Positions 34,277-46,142 of a stretch of DNA of 64,000 bases are shown in pieces. The DNA lies in the NCBI GenBank assembly GCA_916048095.2, contig OU696585.1, positions 6,297,460 through 6,361,459 of the forward strand, read 5' to 3'. Position numbers and translations under genes: made by a program. The notes beneath the pieces are model-generated. The model did not search any database. It was not told where the DNA came from and saw only the letters and a list, made by a program, of their open reading frames with translations. Position 1 is the first letter of the stretch, and each line of letters opens with the position of its first letter. This DNA is from Sacculina carcini (taxonomy: Eukaryota > Arthropoda > Thecostraca > Sacculinidae).

Positions 34277-35444
34277 TATCTGTTCTTTTCAGCTTAATAT
34301 CTGAAACGTCCCCTACATGGGGACCAGTATATTAAACTGATTTTTGCAGATTGGCGGGGTCACAGGGCTTGCTCTGTTCCTGCCGCGGGTCGACCCGGTA
34401 TTGCACCACATCCGGGAACGGTCCATTTTAACTACTATCAAAACAATTCTGGCACTCAATCCAGTTAATCATTCATTTATAATCGTGTATAATCAATATA
34501 ATCAAACCTAGGTAACGGGAGCGGGGATCACGCCAGTCGATGCACGCCCTCGTCGACTCTCTACGTTGGTCCGACTGGCGGGGTCAATATTCTACCATCT
34601 ACTCCTCGTAAACCAGCAATAGTAGAGCTATACAAATTACACCACTGTGTAGAGAATTTTCTATACTACAAGATAGGCTATATTTTAAATCGAAAAAATT
34701 TCAAAATTCCAATCTACATTACAAATTGTATTTAAACTCCACGCGTCCGATTTTCTATACTTTTTTCTCTATTTCTCAGCAACTAAATATCACACATCTA
34801 AATAAATAATACCATCATGCTGGCAATTTTGCTTTCTACAACACGGTATATATTTCCATTTTCCAGAGTGTATTAAAAAGTTACGGCGGTGTGAAGTCAA
34901 AATGACAAAGTCAAAAAGGCAAAATTAGCACTGAAAAAAGTTAATATTTTGGTAAATATTTTGGTCAATACTCCTCATAAACCAGAAATGGCACAGCCAA
35001 AAGAGAAGACTGAAATGACGTATAATTATAGGTATCGTTGTATTTTTCAATAGTTCATTATAGGTGCCGTTCAGACAGAGGTCTTCATGCAGTAATCAGA
35101 GCGCCACCTAGTGACAACTACTGGAAGCAGAACTCGACCGTCGAGACGTGGCGGCATATCGTCGTTTGATGTTAATTTGCGGTGTTCGTTTGATGTTGAT
35201 TGAAGTCCCTATTGATTCATTAACTGATTCAATGATTGATATGATTATCAGCTAGACTTATTTTAGATGCGTGTGCAAGTGTGTAAAAAGTGTATATAGT
35301 CATGAAATGCACGAAAGTGGCCATTTGATATACATTTTTCACGTTGAGAAGCACATGAAGTCTCAAATTTATATTACTGGGTCAATTGATCAGCTCTAGT
35401 TGACCTCATCGTTCAAATAAGTCAGATCCAGATCAAAAATCTGT

Positions 35445-35631
35445 ATCGCTTCTCGGCCTCAGGCTAAGATCAAAGTGTAGTATCTGTTCTTTTCAGCTTA
35501 ATATCTGAAACGTCCCCTACATGGGGACCAGTATATTAAACTGATTTTTGCAGATTGGCGGGGTCACAGGGCTTGCTCTGTTCCTGCCGCGGGTCGACCC
35601 GGTATTGCACTACATCCGGGAACGGTCCATT
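35445..35631 (+). ncRNA. U2: U2 snRNA gene, unit 17
   Basis: Complete U2 copy; GCACTAC loop IV. Upstream spacer has the gtgtgcaagtgtg variant (near 35270), later seen in most units from 43561 on. Confidence 0.96.
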
Positions 35632-36647
35632 TTAACTACTATCAAAACAATTCTGGCACTCAATCCAGTTAATCATTCATTTATAATCGTGTATAATCAA
35701 TATAATCAAACCTAGGTAACGGGAGCGGGGATCACGCCAGTCGATGCACGCCCTCGTCGACTCTCTACGTTGGTCCGACTGGCGGGGTCAATATTCTACC
35801 ATCTACTCCTCGTAAACCAGCAATAGTAGAGCTATACAAATTACACCACTGTGTAGAGAATTTTCTATACTACAAGATAGGCTATATTTTAAATCGAAAA
35901 AATTTCAAAATTCCAATCTACATTACAAATTTAATTTAACTCCACGCGTCCGATTTTCTATACTTTTTTCTCTATTTCTCAGCAACTAAATATCACACAT
36001 CTAAATAAATAATACCATCATGCTGGCAATTTTGCTTTCTACAACACGGTATATATTTCCATTTTCCAGAGTGTATTAAAAAGTTACGGCGGTGTGAAGT
36101 CAAAATGACAAAGTCAAAAAGGCAAAATTAGCACTGAAAAAAGTTAATATTTTGGTAAATATTTTGGTCAATACTCCTCATAAACCAGAAATGGCACAGC
36201 CAAAAGAGAAGACTGAAATGACGTATAATTATAGGTATCGTTGTATTTTTCAATAGTTCATTATAGGTGCCGTTCAGACAGAGGTCTTCATGCAGTAATC
36301 AGAGCGCCACCTAGTGACAACTACTGGAAGCAGAACTCGACCGTCGAGACGTGGCGGCATATCGTCGTTTGATGTTAATTTGCGGTGTTCGTTTGATGTT
36401 GATTGAAGTCCCTATTGATTCATTAACTGATTCAATGATTGATATGATTATCAGCTAGACTTATTTTAGATGCGTGTGCGAGTGTGTAAAAAGTGTATAT
36501 AGTCATGAAATGCACGAAAGTGGCCATTTGATATACATTTTTCACGTTGAGAAGCACATGAAGTCTCAAATTTATATTACTGGGTCAATTGATCAGCTCT
36601 AGTTGACCTCATCGTTCAAATAAGTCAGATCCAGATCAAAAATCTGT

Positions 36648-36834
36648 ATCGCTTCTCGGCCTCAGGCTAAGATCAAAGTGTAGTATCTGTTCTTTTCAGC
36701 TTAATATCTGAAACGTCCCCTACATGGGGACCAGTATATTAAACTGATTTTTGCAGATTGGCGGGGTCACAGGGCTTGCTCTGTTCCTGCCGCGGGTCGA
36801 CCCGGTATTGCACTACATCCGGGAACGGTCCATT
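36648..36834 (+). ncRNA. U2: U2 snRNA gene, unit 18
   Basis: Complete U2 copy; GCACTAC loop IV; common gtgtgcgagtgtg spacer form. Confidence 0.96.
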
Positions 36835-38239
36835 TTAACTACTATCAAAACAATTCTGGCACTCAATCCAGTTAATCATTCATTTATAATCGTGTATAAT
36901 CAATATAATCAAACCTAGGTAACGGGAGCGGGGATCACGCCAGTCGATGCACGCCCTCGTCGACTCTCTACGTTGGTCCGACTGGCGGGGTCAATATTCT
37001 ACCATCTACTCCTCGTAAACCAGCAATAGTAGAGCTATACAAATTACACCACTGTGTAGAGAATTTTCTATACTACAAGATAGGCTATATTTTAAATCGA
37101 AAAAATTTCAAAATTCCAATCTACATTACAAATTTAATTTAACTCCACGCGTCCGATTTTCTATACTTTTTTCTCTATTTCTCAGCAACTAAATATCACA
37201 CATCTAAATAAATAATACCATCATGCTGGCAATTTTGCTTTCTACAACACGGTATATATTTCCATTTTCCAGAGTGTATTAAAAAGTTACGGCGGTGTGA
37301 AGTCAAAATGACAAAGTCAAAAAGGCAAAATTAGCACTGAAAAAAGTTAATATTTTGGTAAATATTTTGGTCAATACTCCTCATAAACCAGAAATGGCAC
37401 AGCCAAAAGAGAAGACTGAAATGACGTATAATTATAGGTATCGTTGTATTTTTCAATAGTTCATTATAGGTGCCGTTCAGACAGAGGTCTTCATGCAGTA
37501 ATCAGAGCGCCACCTAGTGACAACTACTGGAAGCAGAACTCGACCGTCGAGACGTGGCGGCATATCGTCGTTTGATGTTAATTTGCGGTGTTCGTTTGAT
37601 GTTGATTGAAGTCCCTATTGATTCATTAACTGATTCAATGATTGATATGATTATCAGCTAGACTTATTTTAGATGCGTGTGCGAGTGTGTAAAAAGTGTA
37701 TATAGTCATGAAATGCACGAAAGTGGCCATTTGATATACATTTTTCACGTTGAGAAGCACATGAAGTCTCAAATTTATATTACTGGGTCAATTGATCAGC
37801 TCTAGTTGACCTCATCGTTCAAATAAGTCAGATCCAGATCAAAAATCTGTATCGCTTCTCGGCCTCAGGCTAAGATCAAAGTGTAGTGGTAAGTACTGTC
37901 TAGGCTCTTGTTTTTTTCTGGGAATAGGTTCTCGTTTACGCCGCAAGGTATTGCATTGAACGGCCCAACCTCTACCTACTCTTCCCCTTTTTCTGTTGTA
38001 CTCTATTCTCACTTCTTTGCTGTCTACTCTCACTTCTTTTTCTCTGTCTTTGTTTTTCTTTGTCTACTCTCACTTCTCTTGTCTCCTACTGCTCTACCTC
38101 TCTCTTCGCTCCTCTACTCCTCGCTACTCTTTTACGCTTCCACTACACTGAACCCTGGCCGGAGGTGGGAGGCGGTGTTTTGTGGCTGTGATCGGCGTCT
38201 GTGTTTGTGTGTTTGGCTGTGATCGGTGTGTGTATCGTG

Positions 38240-41200
38240 ATGTCGGCCAACACGCCACTTGTGGCGCATCAATCCACAACCCTGGACGCCGACGGCGATG
38301 TTTTGCGCGTCTTCCTGCCGCTGCCGGACGTGACAGCCTGCCCATACGAAGACTGCGGCGCCACGTACGCCATCACCCGACGTGGTGGCTACACGCAGGT
38401 ACGTGCCAGCATCCTGCGCCATCTGGAGGCGGCCCACGCCGATGTGCGCACATCAGTGTACATGTGCAGGCGGTGCCGACAACCGATGGGCGTGCGACCG
38501 TCGACCCACCGGTGTCGCCAGCAAACACCCCCGGCAGAGGCGCACACAGCGGTGCTGGCGCCCAGTTTTACCTGCCGGCACTGTCACCAGCGCTTCACAA
38601 ATTCTCGAGCGCTGGTCAACCACACAAACGTGTGCCGGCGCCAGCAGTCAACAGGAGCAAACCGGCGACAGCGACCGTCGGATCCACAGCAGCAACAGAG
38701 GAGGCGGCCAACACACCAGCGGCAGACCAATGGCGAGAGACACACACCACCCTCACACTCACAATCACCACAATCAGAAACACCACCTCCGAGTCCACCA
38801 ACACCACCACCTCACGTAATGTCCCCACGCCCACCACTCCTTCCCACACCACCACTCCTTCGCACACCACCGCTTCTTCCCACACCACTGCTTCTTCCCA
38901 CTCTAGCACTCCCACTATCACCTCTTCGTCCACATCAAATCTCTTTTTCATACACACCATCTCCGCTCACACCCCGCATTCCAACCTTCACATCACCTAC
39001 CACGCCAACACCCACTCACACATACACCGTATCTCCTCCCACATCCCCACCTACCACCTACACTACTCTCGCCATGGTACCGGGGGCGGGGCTCACGCCA
39101 GTCGACGCGCGACCTCGTCGACTATCAACGTTTGTACGACTGGCGGGGGGTGTGCGGGAGCGGCCAACTGCAAGCGACACTGCCACGAGACCAGCACCGT
39201 CCGTCTCGCCGCCGCGCGGTCGCTGGACAGCAGCCGACCCCGCTGCACCGCCAGCGTCACCGCGGTCATACCTGGCGGCACTCATCGGGTCAATCTCCCC
39301 CTCGCCCCCGCCGCGCCCGCCGCGACTGCCGTCTTCATCTCCACCATCATCATCACCTTCGTCATCATCGTCATCCTCTTCGCCATCATCACCACGACCA
39401 TCATCGTCGCAATCGTCCTCGTCATCGTCGTCATCTTCTTCCTCACCAGCATTACATATACGATCTCAACATTCTCCATCAACACCACCAGCACGTACAC
39501 ATCACCACACGTCGCCGGCAAACAATGTCGGCAACGCTCCGCGTGCTTCCGGCGTGCCATCGTCGAGACCGGCGCGCCGGCAGAAACGACAACCACAACA
39601 GGTGAGCACTGCCAGGGGGAGTCAGTCGCAGCAGCGAGCGTCGGTGCCGCCCACACACAGACCACACAACAACCACCACACAAGAAACACCACAAACAGA
39701 CCACACAACAACCACCACACAAGAAGCACCACAAACACGCACACGAACACACTCCCTCGCACGTCCACGCCCTCTTCACACTCAACACTGACACCCAACA
39801 ACACCCGACAACACACATTCATTACACCCAACAGGTATGCGCTGCTGTCTCAATCTGATGACAACAGTGCATCACCATCAGCCTCACAACAAAACCACAC
39901 AAGCCAAATCACTTCACCTGGGCGGCGCCGGGTTGTTGGAGAGCAGTCAAATGGACCCACACACCAACACCGAAACAATCACACATCACTACAGAACACG
40001 CTCACCCAGTTCCACGAACCACTCACACAAATAAACTGTAACACACCATTCTGCATACTTGACATACTCATTAACACACTTACACAGCAAGCACGGGACC
40101 TCAGCGGCCTCAACACACGACACCAAAACCACCCAAGACAAAACACGAACACCCACACAAACAATCATACACACACGCACACCGCACAATTCAGCCACCA
40201 CACAGAACACCACGACCACAGACAGATGTGGCGCAGCCCACCATATGATCCGGTAGTTGCAGCGAAAATTCAACGCGACTACCGGACCGGCAAGGCTGTC
40301 GTTTACAGACAGCTGGTGGGTGAGACAACACCACCATGTGACATTGAGCCCTTGGTGGTAGGCAGGCATTTCTGTGGCGAGACTGCCTCGTCGCCGAGAT
40401 GGTCTGACCGCCCAACGTCCGTGCCAGACATTACACCTACACCAGCAACCACACTATCACAACCCATCACAACCGCTGAGATCCAGCGCAGAATAAACAA
40501 CACACAAAACACAACACCGGGTCCGGATGGGTTGAGGTATTCAGACTGGAAACGCCTCGATCCTGACTGCTCAATCCTCACAGCCATGTTCAATGCATGC
40601 CGACTGACTGGGAGGACTCCCACCGCGTGGAAGTCTTCTCGAACCATCCTTCTACACAAGGGTGGTGACCCCCAAGAGCTGAAGAGCTGGCGACCGATCG
40701 CTCTTGGCAACACAATCGCCAAGCTCTACGCGGGTATTTGGGCCGATCGCCTCTCACACTGGGCTGAAACACACAACATTCTCACACACTCACAAAAAGG
40801 TTTCCGTCCCTTCGATGGCGTGCTGGAACACAACTTCGTGGTACAGTCTGCCATCGCCAGGGCTCGGAAATCCAACACATCGACACACATCACGTTTATT
40901 GACATAAAAAACGCATTCGGCTCTGTATCACACGCACTCATGTGGGAGACACTCAGCTTGCTGGGTGTCCCCACAGACACACTCTCAATCATCACAGACA
41001 TATACACGAACAGCACCACAACATTCACCACACAACGAGGTGTATCGGCTCCCATCCCACAAATTGGAGGTGTCAGACAGGGATGCCCGCTCAGTGGTAT
41101 TCTCTTTGCCTTCGCAATGGAGCCACTGCTGCGGAGCTTGACCGAGGCAGGCGTTGAACATCTCGCCTTTGCTGATGACGTCGCCCTCATCTGTCACAGC

Positions 41201-42802
41201 GAGTCTCAGCTCTCTCTGGCACTGTCTCAGGTGCACGATATCTGCGCGTGGGCTGGTCTCTCCATCAATGCCAGCAAATGCGCAGTATTGTCACCTGTCG
41301 CGCCTCTCAGCACTCCAGCTGTCCTCAATGGCGTGCCTCTACCCTCACTCGAGGCGGAGGGGCAGTACAGGTACCTGGGGAGACCGACTGGCAGGTCTTT
41401 CCTGCACGCCGACATGGATCAGCTCATGTCCGATGTTCGCCGTAAATCTAATCTTATTCTGCATTCTGCTCTTGCCCCCTGGCAAAAACTTGACTCCCTT
41501 CGCTCTTTTATCACTCCTATTCTCACTCACCCTCTTCGTCTAGGCCTCCTCACTAAAACAAGCCTTAGCCGACTACAACGAGAAATCGTGTGGAAGGTGA
41601 AGGGCTTGCTCAATCTACCGTCTCGCTCTACTCTTCACTATCTTTTCTCTCCTACTTCTTGTGGCGGCATTGGGCTGAGTGATCTGTGTCAAGAGGCGGA
41701 CATCTTGCTTGTTTCGTCATCGCTGCAGCTATTGCACTGCAAAGACGCTCGTGTAGCGACCCTGGCACTCGATCAGTTGCGGCGTGTCGTTGCCGGCAGG
41801 GTGCAGTCGGAGCCCACCACACAGCAGCTGGTGGACTACCTCAACGGGTGCCGAATGCGTCAAGGAGGCGGCTACGCCACGCGCACGTCGCGCACGCGAG
41901 TCGCCTTCAGGACCATTATGGCCAGATCGGCTCTCCGTTGGGGACCTACTGCGGACGGTGTACCCGCACTGTTCCTCAACGGCAAGGAGGTGTCTCCGCG
42001 CAAGTCATCTGCGATCATCCGAGATGAAGTGCGCAAATGGCGGCAGGCGAAGCTGGTTGGGCTGCCGCACCAGGGCAAAGTGATGTCCAGTGTGGCGGAG
42101 CAGCCAGTTAGCTCGCACTACACCTACAACGGTAGTTTCACGCGGTTTGCTGAGTGGCGCTTTGTGCACCGGGCCCGTCTGGGTCTAGTGCCACTCAATG
42201 GCTACTCCCGTGGAGCGCAGGCAGTCAATACCAGCTGCCGCCGTTGTGGGTACGCCAATGAGACCCTCCCGCACGTGCTCACACACTGTCGTGTGCACAG
42301 CGCCGCACAGCAACACAGGCACAATGCTATTCTGGCACGCCTGGTGCGCGCGCTGCCGGCTGCTGATCGGACAGGTGGAAACACTCGCGTCAACCAACGC
42401 GTTCCTGGCAGCACGTCGACACTGCGGCCTGACCTCATCGTCACTCGAGGCAACCAGGTCGTAATTGTCGACGTCACAGTGGCGTTTGAGAACGGCTGTC
42501 AGGCATTCCAGTCAGCAGCTGATGAAAAGGTCGCCAAATACGCGGAGTTGGCGGCCGAAATACGGTCCCGGGGCAAGCAGGTGGATCTGCTAGCCTTTGT
42601 TGTGGGCTCGCTCGGCACCTGGTGGAAAGGTAACGAGCGTGTCCTGGGCCGCCTGCACATCAGTCGTCGCTACAGCCGACTCATGCGACGGCTGATGGTG
42701 TCGGAGACGCTGCGGTGGTCACGTGACGTGTATGTCGAACATGTCACGGGCCATCGGCAGTACGCGGAGCCCGCTCCCAGAGCGGACACATATCTTCTGT
42801 AA
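38240..42802 (+). CDS. Retrotransposon polyprotein (E3), canonical FADD
   Basis: Intact 1520-codon frame with the canonical FADD box. Differences from the other copies include LMWETL for LLWETL next to RT motif A, SASQQ for SVSQQ, NTHTN for NMHTN, and GLTPVD for GLAPVD (G to A at 39095). The last lies in the segment shared with the U2 spacer, and the change makes it match the spacer. With an independent set of substitutions and intact motifs, E3 is the second candidate active copy. Confidence 0.95.
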   Translation: MSANTPLVAHQSTTLDADGDVLRVFLPLPDVTACPYEDCGATYAITRRGGYTQVRASILRHLEAAHADVRTSVYMCRRCRQPMGVRPSTHRCRQQTPPAEAHTAVLAPSFTCRHCHQRFTNSRALVNHTNVCRRQQSTGANRRQRPSDPQQQQRRRPTHQRQTNGERHTPPSHSQSPQSETPPPSPPTPPPHVMSPRPPLLPTPPLLRTPPLLPTPLLLPTLALPLSPLRPHQISFSYTPSPLTPRIPTFTSPTTPTPTHTYTVSPPTSPPTTYTTLAMVPGAGLTPVDARPRRLSTFVRLAGGVRERPTASDTATRPAPSVSPPRGRWTAADPAAPPASPRSYLAALIGSISPSPPPRPPRLPSSSPPSSSPSSSSSSSSPSSPRPSSSQSSSSSSSSSSSPALHIRSQHSPSTPPARTHHHTSPANNVGNAPRASGVPSSRPARRQKRQPQQVSTARGSQSQQRASVPPTHRPHNNHHTRNTTNRPHNNHHTRSTTNTHTNTLPRTSTPSSHSTLTPNNTRQHTFITPNRYALLSQSDDNSASPSASQQNHTSQITSPGRRRVVGEQSNGPTHQHRNNHTSLQNTLTQFHEPLTQINCNTPFCILDILINTLTQQARDLSGLNTRHQNHPRQNTNTHTNNHTHTHTAQFSHHTEHHDHRQMWRSPPYDPVVAAKIQRDYRTGKAVVYRQLVGETTPPCDIEPLVVGRHFCGETASSPRWSDRPTSVPDITPTPATTLSQPITTAEIQRRINNTQNTTPGPDGLRYSDWKRLDPDCSILTAMFNACRLTGRTPTAWKSSRTILLHKGGDPQELKSWRPIALGNTIAKLYAGIWADRLSHWAETHNILTHSQKGFRPFDGVLEHNFVVQSAIARARKSNTSTHITFIDIKNAFGSVSHALMWETLSLLGVPTDTLSIITDIYTNSTTTFTTQRGVSAPIPQIGGVRQGCPLSGILFAFAMEPLLRSLTEAGVEHLAFADDVALICHSESQLSLALSQVHDICAWAGLSINASKCAVLSPVAPLSTPAVLNGVPLPSLEAEGQYRYLGRPTGRSFLHADMDQLMSDVRRKSNLILHSALAPWQKLDSLRSFITPILTHPLRLGLLTKTSLSRLQREIVWKVKGLLNLPSRSTLHYLFSPTSCGGIGLSDLCQEADILLVSSSLQLLHCKDARVATLALDQLRRVVAGRVQSEPTTQQLVDYLNGCRMRQGGGYATRTSRTRVAFRTIMARSALRWGPTADGVPALFLNGKEVSPRKSSAIIRDEVRKWRQAKLVGLPHQGKVMSSVAEQPVSSHYTYNGSFTRFAEWRFVHRARLGLVPLNGYSRGAQAVNTSCRRCGYANETLPHVLTHCRVHSAAQQHRHNAILARLVRALPAADRTGGNTRVNQRVPGSTSTLRPDLIVTRGNQVVIVDVTVAFENGCQAFQSAADEKVAKYAELAAEIRSRGKQVDLLAFVVGSLGTWWKGNERVLGRLHISRRYSRLMRRLMVSETLRWSRDVYVEHVTGHRQYAEPAPRADTYLL

Positions 42803-43324
42803 GCACACTCACACACGCACACATCTCTTATCAATAGCCTTAGTCATATTGCGTGTGTTATGTATATGTATGTATGTGTGTATGTATGTATGTGTGTGTG
42901 TGTGTGTATGTGCCAGGCGGTGTCCTGCGACATTTATAATTGTTATTGAATGGTCTAATGATATATGTATGTGTATGTATTTGCGAATGTGTGCGTGTGT
43001 GTGTGTGTGTATATGTGTGGATGTGTGTATGTATGTGCCAGGCGGTGTCCTGCGACATTTATAACTGTTATTGAATTGTCTAATGATATATGTATGTGTA
43101 TGGATTTGCGAATGTATGTGCGTCTCTGTGTGTGTGTGTGTGTATGGGTGTGTGTGTGTGTGTGTGTAGGAGTGTGCGTGTGTATTGTCATGTGACAATT
43201 ACAAATATTCTTTTCAATGTAACTTAAATCTTAATGATACCCATCTACCACATGCCATGTGGCATTGTTTGTATACCTGGCAATTGTGTAAATTTGTTTT
43301 TTATCATGTGCTAATAAAAGAAAA
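42803..43324 (+). other. Element 3' UTR (E3)
   Basis: Same parts as E1, with different TG-repeat lengths, the ccaggcggtgtcctgcgac duplication, both hairpins (ATTGTCATGTGACAAT at 43184-43199 and CCACATGCCATGTGG at 43248-43262) and the aataaaagaaaa end. Confidence 0.7.
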
Positions 43325-44492
43325 TATCTGTTCTTTTCAGCTTAATATCTGAAACGTCCCCTACATGGGGACCAGTATATTAAACTGATTTTTGCAGATT
43401 GGCGGGGTCACAGGGCTTGCTCTGTTCCTGCCGCGGGTCGACCCGGTATTGCACCACATCCGGGAACGGTCCATTTTAACTACTATCAAAACAATTCTGG
43501 CACTCAATCCAGTTAATCATTCATTTATAATCGTGTATAATCAATATAATCAAACCTAGGTAACGGGAGCGGGGATCACGCCAGTCGATGCACGCCCTCG
43601 TCGACTCTCTACGTTGGTCCGACTGGCGGGGTCAATATTCTACCATCTACTCCTCGTAAACCAGCAATAGTAGAGCTATACAAATTACACCACTGTGTAG
43701 AGAATTTTCTATACTACAAGATAGGCTATATTTTAAATCGAAAAAATTTCAAAATTCCAATCTACATTACAAATTGTATTTAAACTCCACGCGTCCGATT
43801 TTCTATACTTTTTTCTCTATTTCTCAGCAACTAAATATCACACATCTAAATAAATAATACCATCATGCTGGCAATTTTGCTTTCTACAACACGGTATATA
43901 TTTCCATTTTCCAGAGTGTATTAAAAAGTTACGGCGGTGTGAAGTCAAAATGACAAAGTCAAAAAGGCAAAATTAGCACTGAAAAAAGTTAATATTTTGG
44001 TAAATATTTTGGTCAATACTCCTCATAAACCAGAAATGGCACAGCCAAAAGAGAAGACTGAAATGACGTATAATTATAGGTATCGTTGTATTTTTCAATA
44101 GTTCATTATAGGTGCCGTTCAGACAGAGGTCTTCATGCAGTAATCAGAGCGCCACCTAGTGACAACTACTGGAAGCAGAACTCGACCGTCGAGACGTGGC
44201 GGCATATCGTCGTTTGATGTTAATTTGCGGTGTTCGTTTGATGTTGATTGAAGTCCCTATTGATTCATTAACTGATTCAATGATTGATATGATTATCAGC
44301 TAGACTTATTTTAGATGCGTGTGCAAGTGTGTAAAAAGTGTATATAGTCATGAAATGCACGAAAGTGGCCATTTGATATACATTTTTCACGTTGAGAAGC
44401 ACATGAAGTCTCAAATTTATATTACTGGGTCAATTGATCAGCTCTAGTTGACCTCATCGTTCAAATAAGTCAGATCCAGATCAAAAATCTGT

Positions 44493-44679
44493 ATCGCTTC
44501 TCGGCCTCAGGCTAAGATCAAAGTGTAGTATCTGTTCTTTTCAGCTTAATATCTGAAACGTCCCCTACATGGGGACCAGTATATTAAACTGATTTTTGCA
44601 GATTGGCGGGGTCACAGGGCTTGCTCTGTTCCTGCCGCGGGTCGACCCGGTATTGCACTACATCCGGGAACGGTCCATT
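44493..44679 (+). ncRNA. U2: U2 snRNA gene, unit 20
   Basis: Complete U2 copy; GCACTAC loop IV; the only clean unit between E3 and E4. Confidence 0.96.
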
Positions 44680-46142
44680 TTAACTACTATCAAAACAATT
44701 CTGGCACTCAATCCAGTTAATCATTCATTTATAATCGTGTATAATCAATATAATCAAACCTAGGTAACGGGAGCGGGGATCACGCCAGTCGATGCACGCC
44801 CTCGTCGACTCTCTACGTTGGTCCGACTGGCGGGGTCAATATTCTACCATCTACTCCTCGTAAACCAGCAATAGTAGAGCTATACAAATTACACCACTGT
44901 GTAGAGAATTTTCTATACTACAAGATAGGCTATATTTTAAATCGAAAAAATTTCAAAATTCCAATCTACATTACAAATTTAATTTAACTCCACGCGTCCG
45001 ATTTTCTATACTTTTTTCTCTATTTCTCAGCAACTAAATATCACACATCTAAATAAATAATACCATCATGCTGGCAATTTTGCTTTCTACAACACGGTAT
45101 ATATTTCCATTTTCCAGAGTGTATTAAAAAGTTACGGCGGTGTGAAGTCAAAATGACAAAGTCAAAAAGGCAAAATTAGCACTGAAAAAAGTTAATATTT
45201 TGGTAAATATTTTGGTCAATACTCCTCATAAACCAGAAATGGCACAGCCAAAAGAGAAGACTGAAATGACGTATAATTATAGGTATCGTTGTATTTTTCA
45301 ATAGTTCATTATAGGTGCCGTTCAGACAGAGGTCTTCATGCAGTAATCAGAGCGCCACCTAGTGACAACTACTGGAAGCAGAACTCGACCGTCGAGACGT
45401 GGCGGCATATCGTCGTTTGATGTTAATTTGCGGTGTTCGTTTGATGTTGATTGAAGTCCCTATTGATTCATTAACTGATTCAATGATTGATATGATTATC
45501 AGCTAGACTTATTTTAGATGCGTGTGCAAGTGTGTAAAAAGTGTATATAGTCATGAAATGCACGAAAGTGGCCATTTGATATACATTTTTCACGTTGAGA
45601 AGCACATGAAGTCTCAAATTTATATTACTGGGTCAATTGATCAGCTCTAGTTGACCTCATCGTTCAAATAAGTCAGATCCAGATCAAAAATCTGTATCGC
45701 TTCTCGGCCTCAGGCTAAGATCAAAGTGTAGTGGTAAGTACTGTCTAGGCTCTTGTTTTTTCTGGGAATAGGTTCTCGTTTACGCCGCAAGGTATTGCAT
45801 TGAACGGCCCAACCTCTACCTACTCTTCCCCTTTTTCTGTTGTACTCTATTCTCACTTCTTTGCTGTCTGCTCTCACTTCTTTTTTGCTCTCTACTCTCA
45901 CTTCTTTTTTGCTCTCTACTCTCACTTCTTTTTTGCTCTCTACTCTCACTTCTCTTGTCTCCTGCTACTCTACCTCTCTCTTCGCTCCTCGCTCCTCTAC
46001 CTCTCTCTTCGCTCCTCTACTCCTCGCTACTCTTTTACGCTTCCACTACACTGAACCCTGGCCGGAGGTGGGAGGCGGTGTTTTGTGGCTGTGATCGGCG
46101 TCTGTGTTTGTGTGTTTGGCTGTGATCGGTGTGTGTATCGTG

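Larger units (their letters stand above)
28751..34427 (+). pseudogene. U2: U2 snRNA gene split by element E2
   Basis: U2 5' part is 28751-28786 and the 3' part is 34277-34427; loop IV reads GCACCAC. The spacer of this unit has a T at 27875 in the ORF-like fragment, where the other units have G; the element ORF also has T there. Confidence 0.95.
37887..43324 (+). mobile_element. Full-length U2-specific non-LTR retrotransposon E3 (divergent copy)
   Basis: A 5438-bp copy, the most different of the five. The pyrimidine leader is shorter: the run of 24-bp repeats is replaced by cttctttttctctgtctttg-type sequence (about 38030-38065). The 3' UTR microsatellites also differ (a tggatttgcg form and a longer TG run). 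It shares cgtaaatc near 41450 with the truncated copies where the other four have cgcaaatc, so the truncated copies probably came from an E3-like source. Confidence 0.95.
37851..43475 (+). pseudogene. U2: U2 snRNA gene split by element E3
   Basis: U2 5' part is 37851-37886 and the 3' part is 43325-43475; loop IV reads GCACCAC. Confidence 0.95.
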
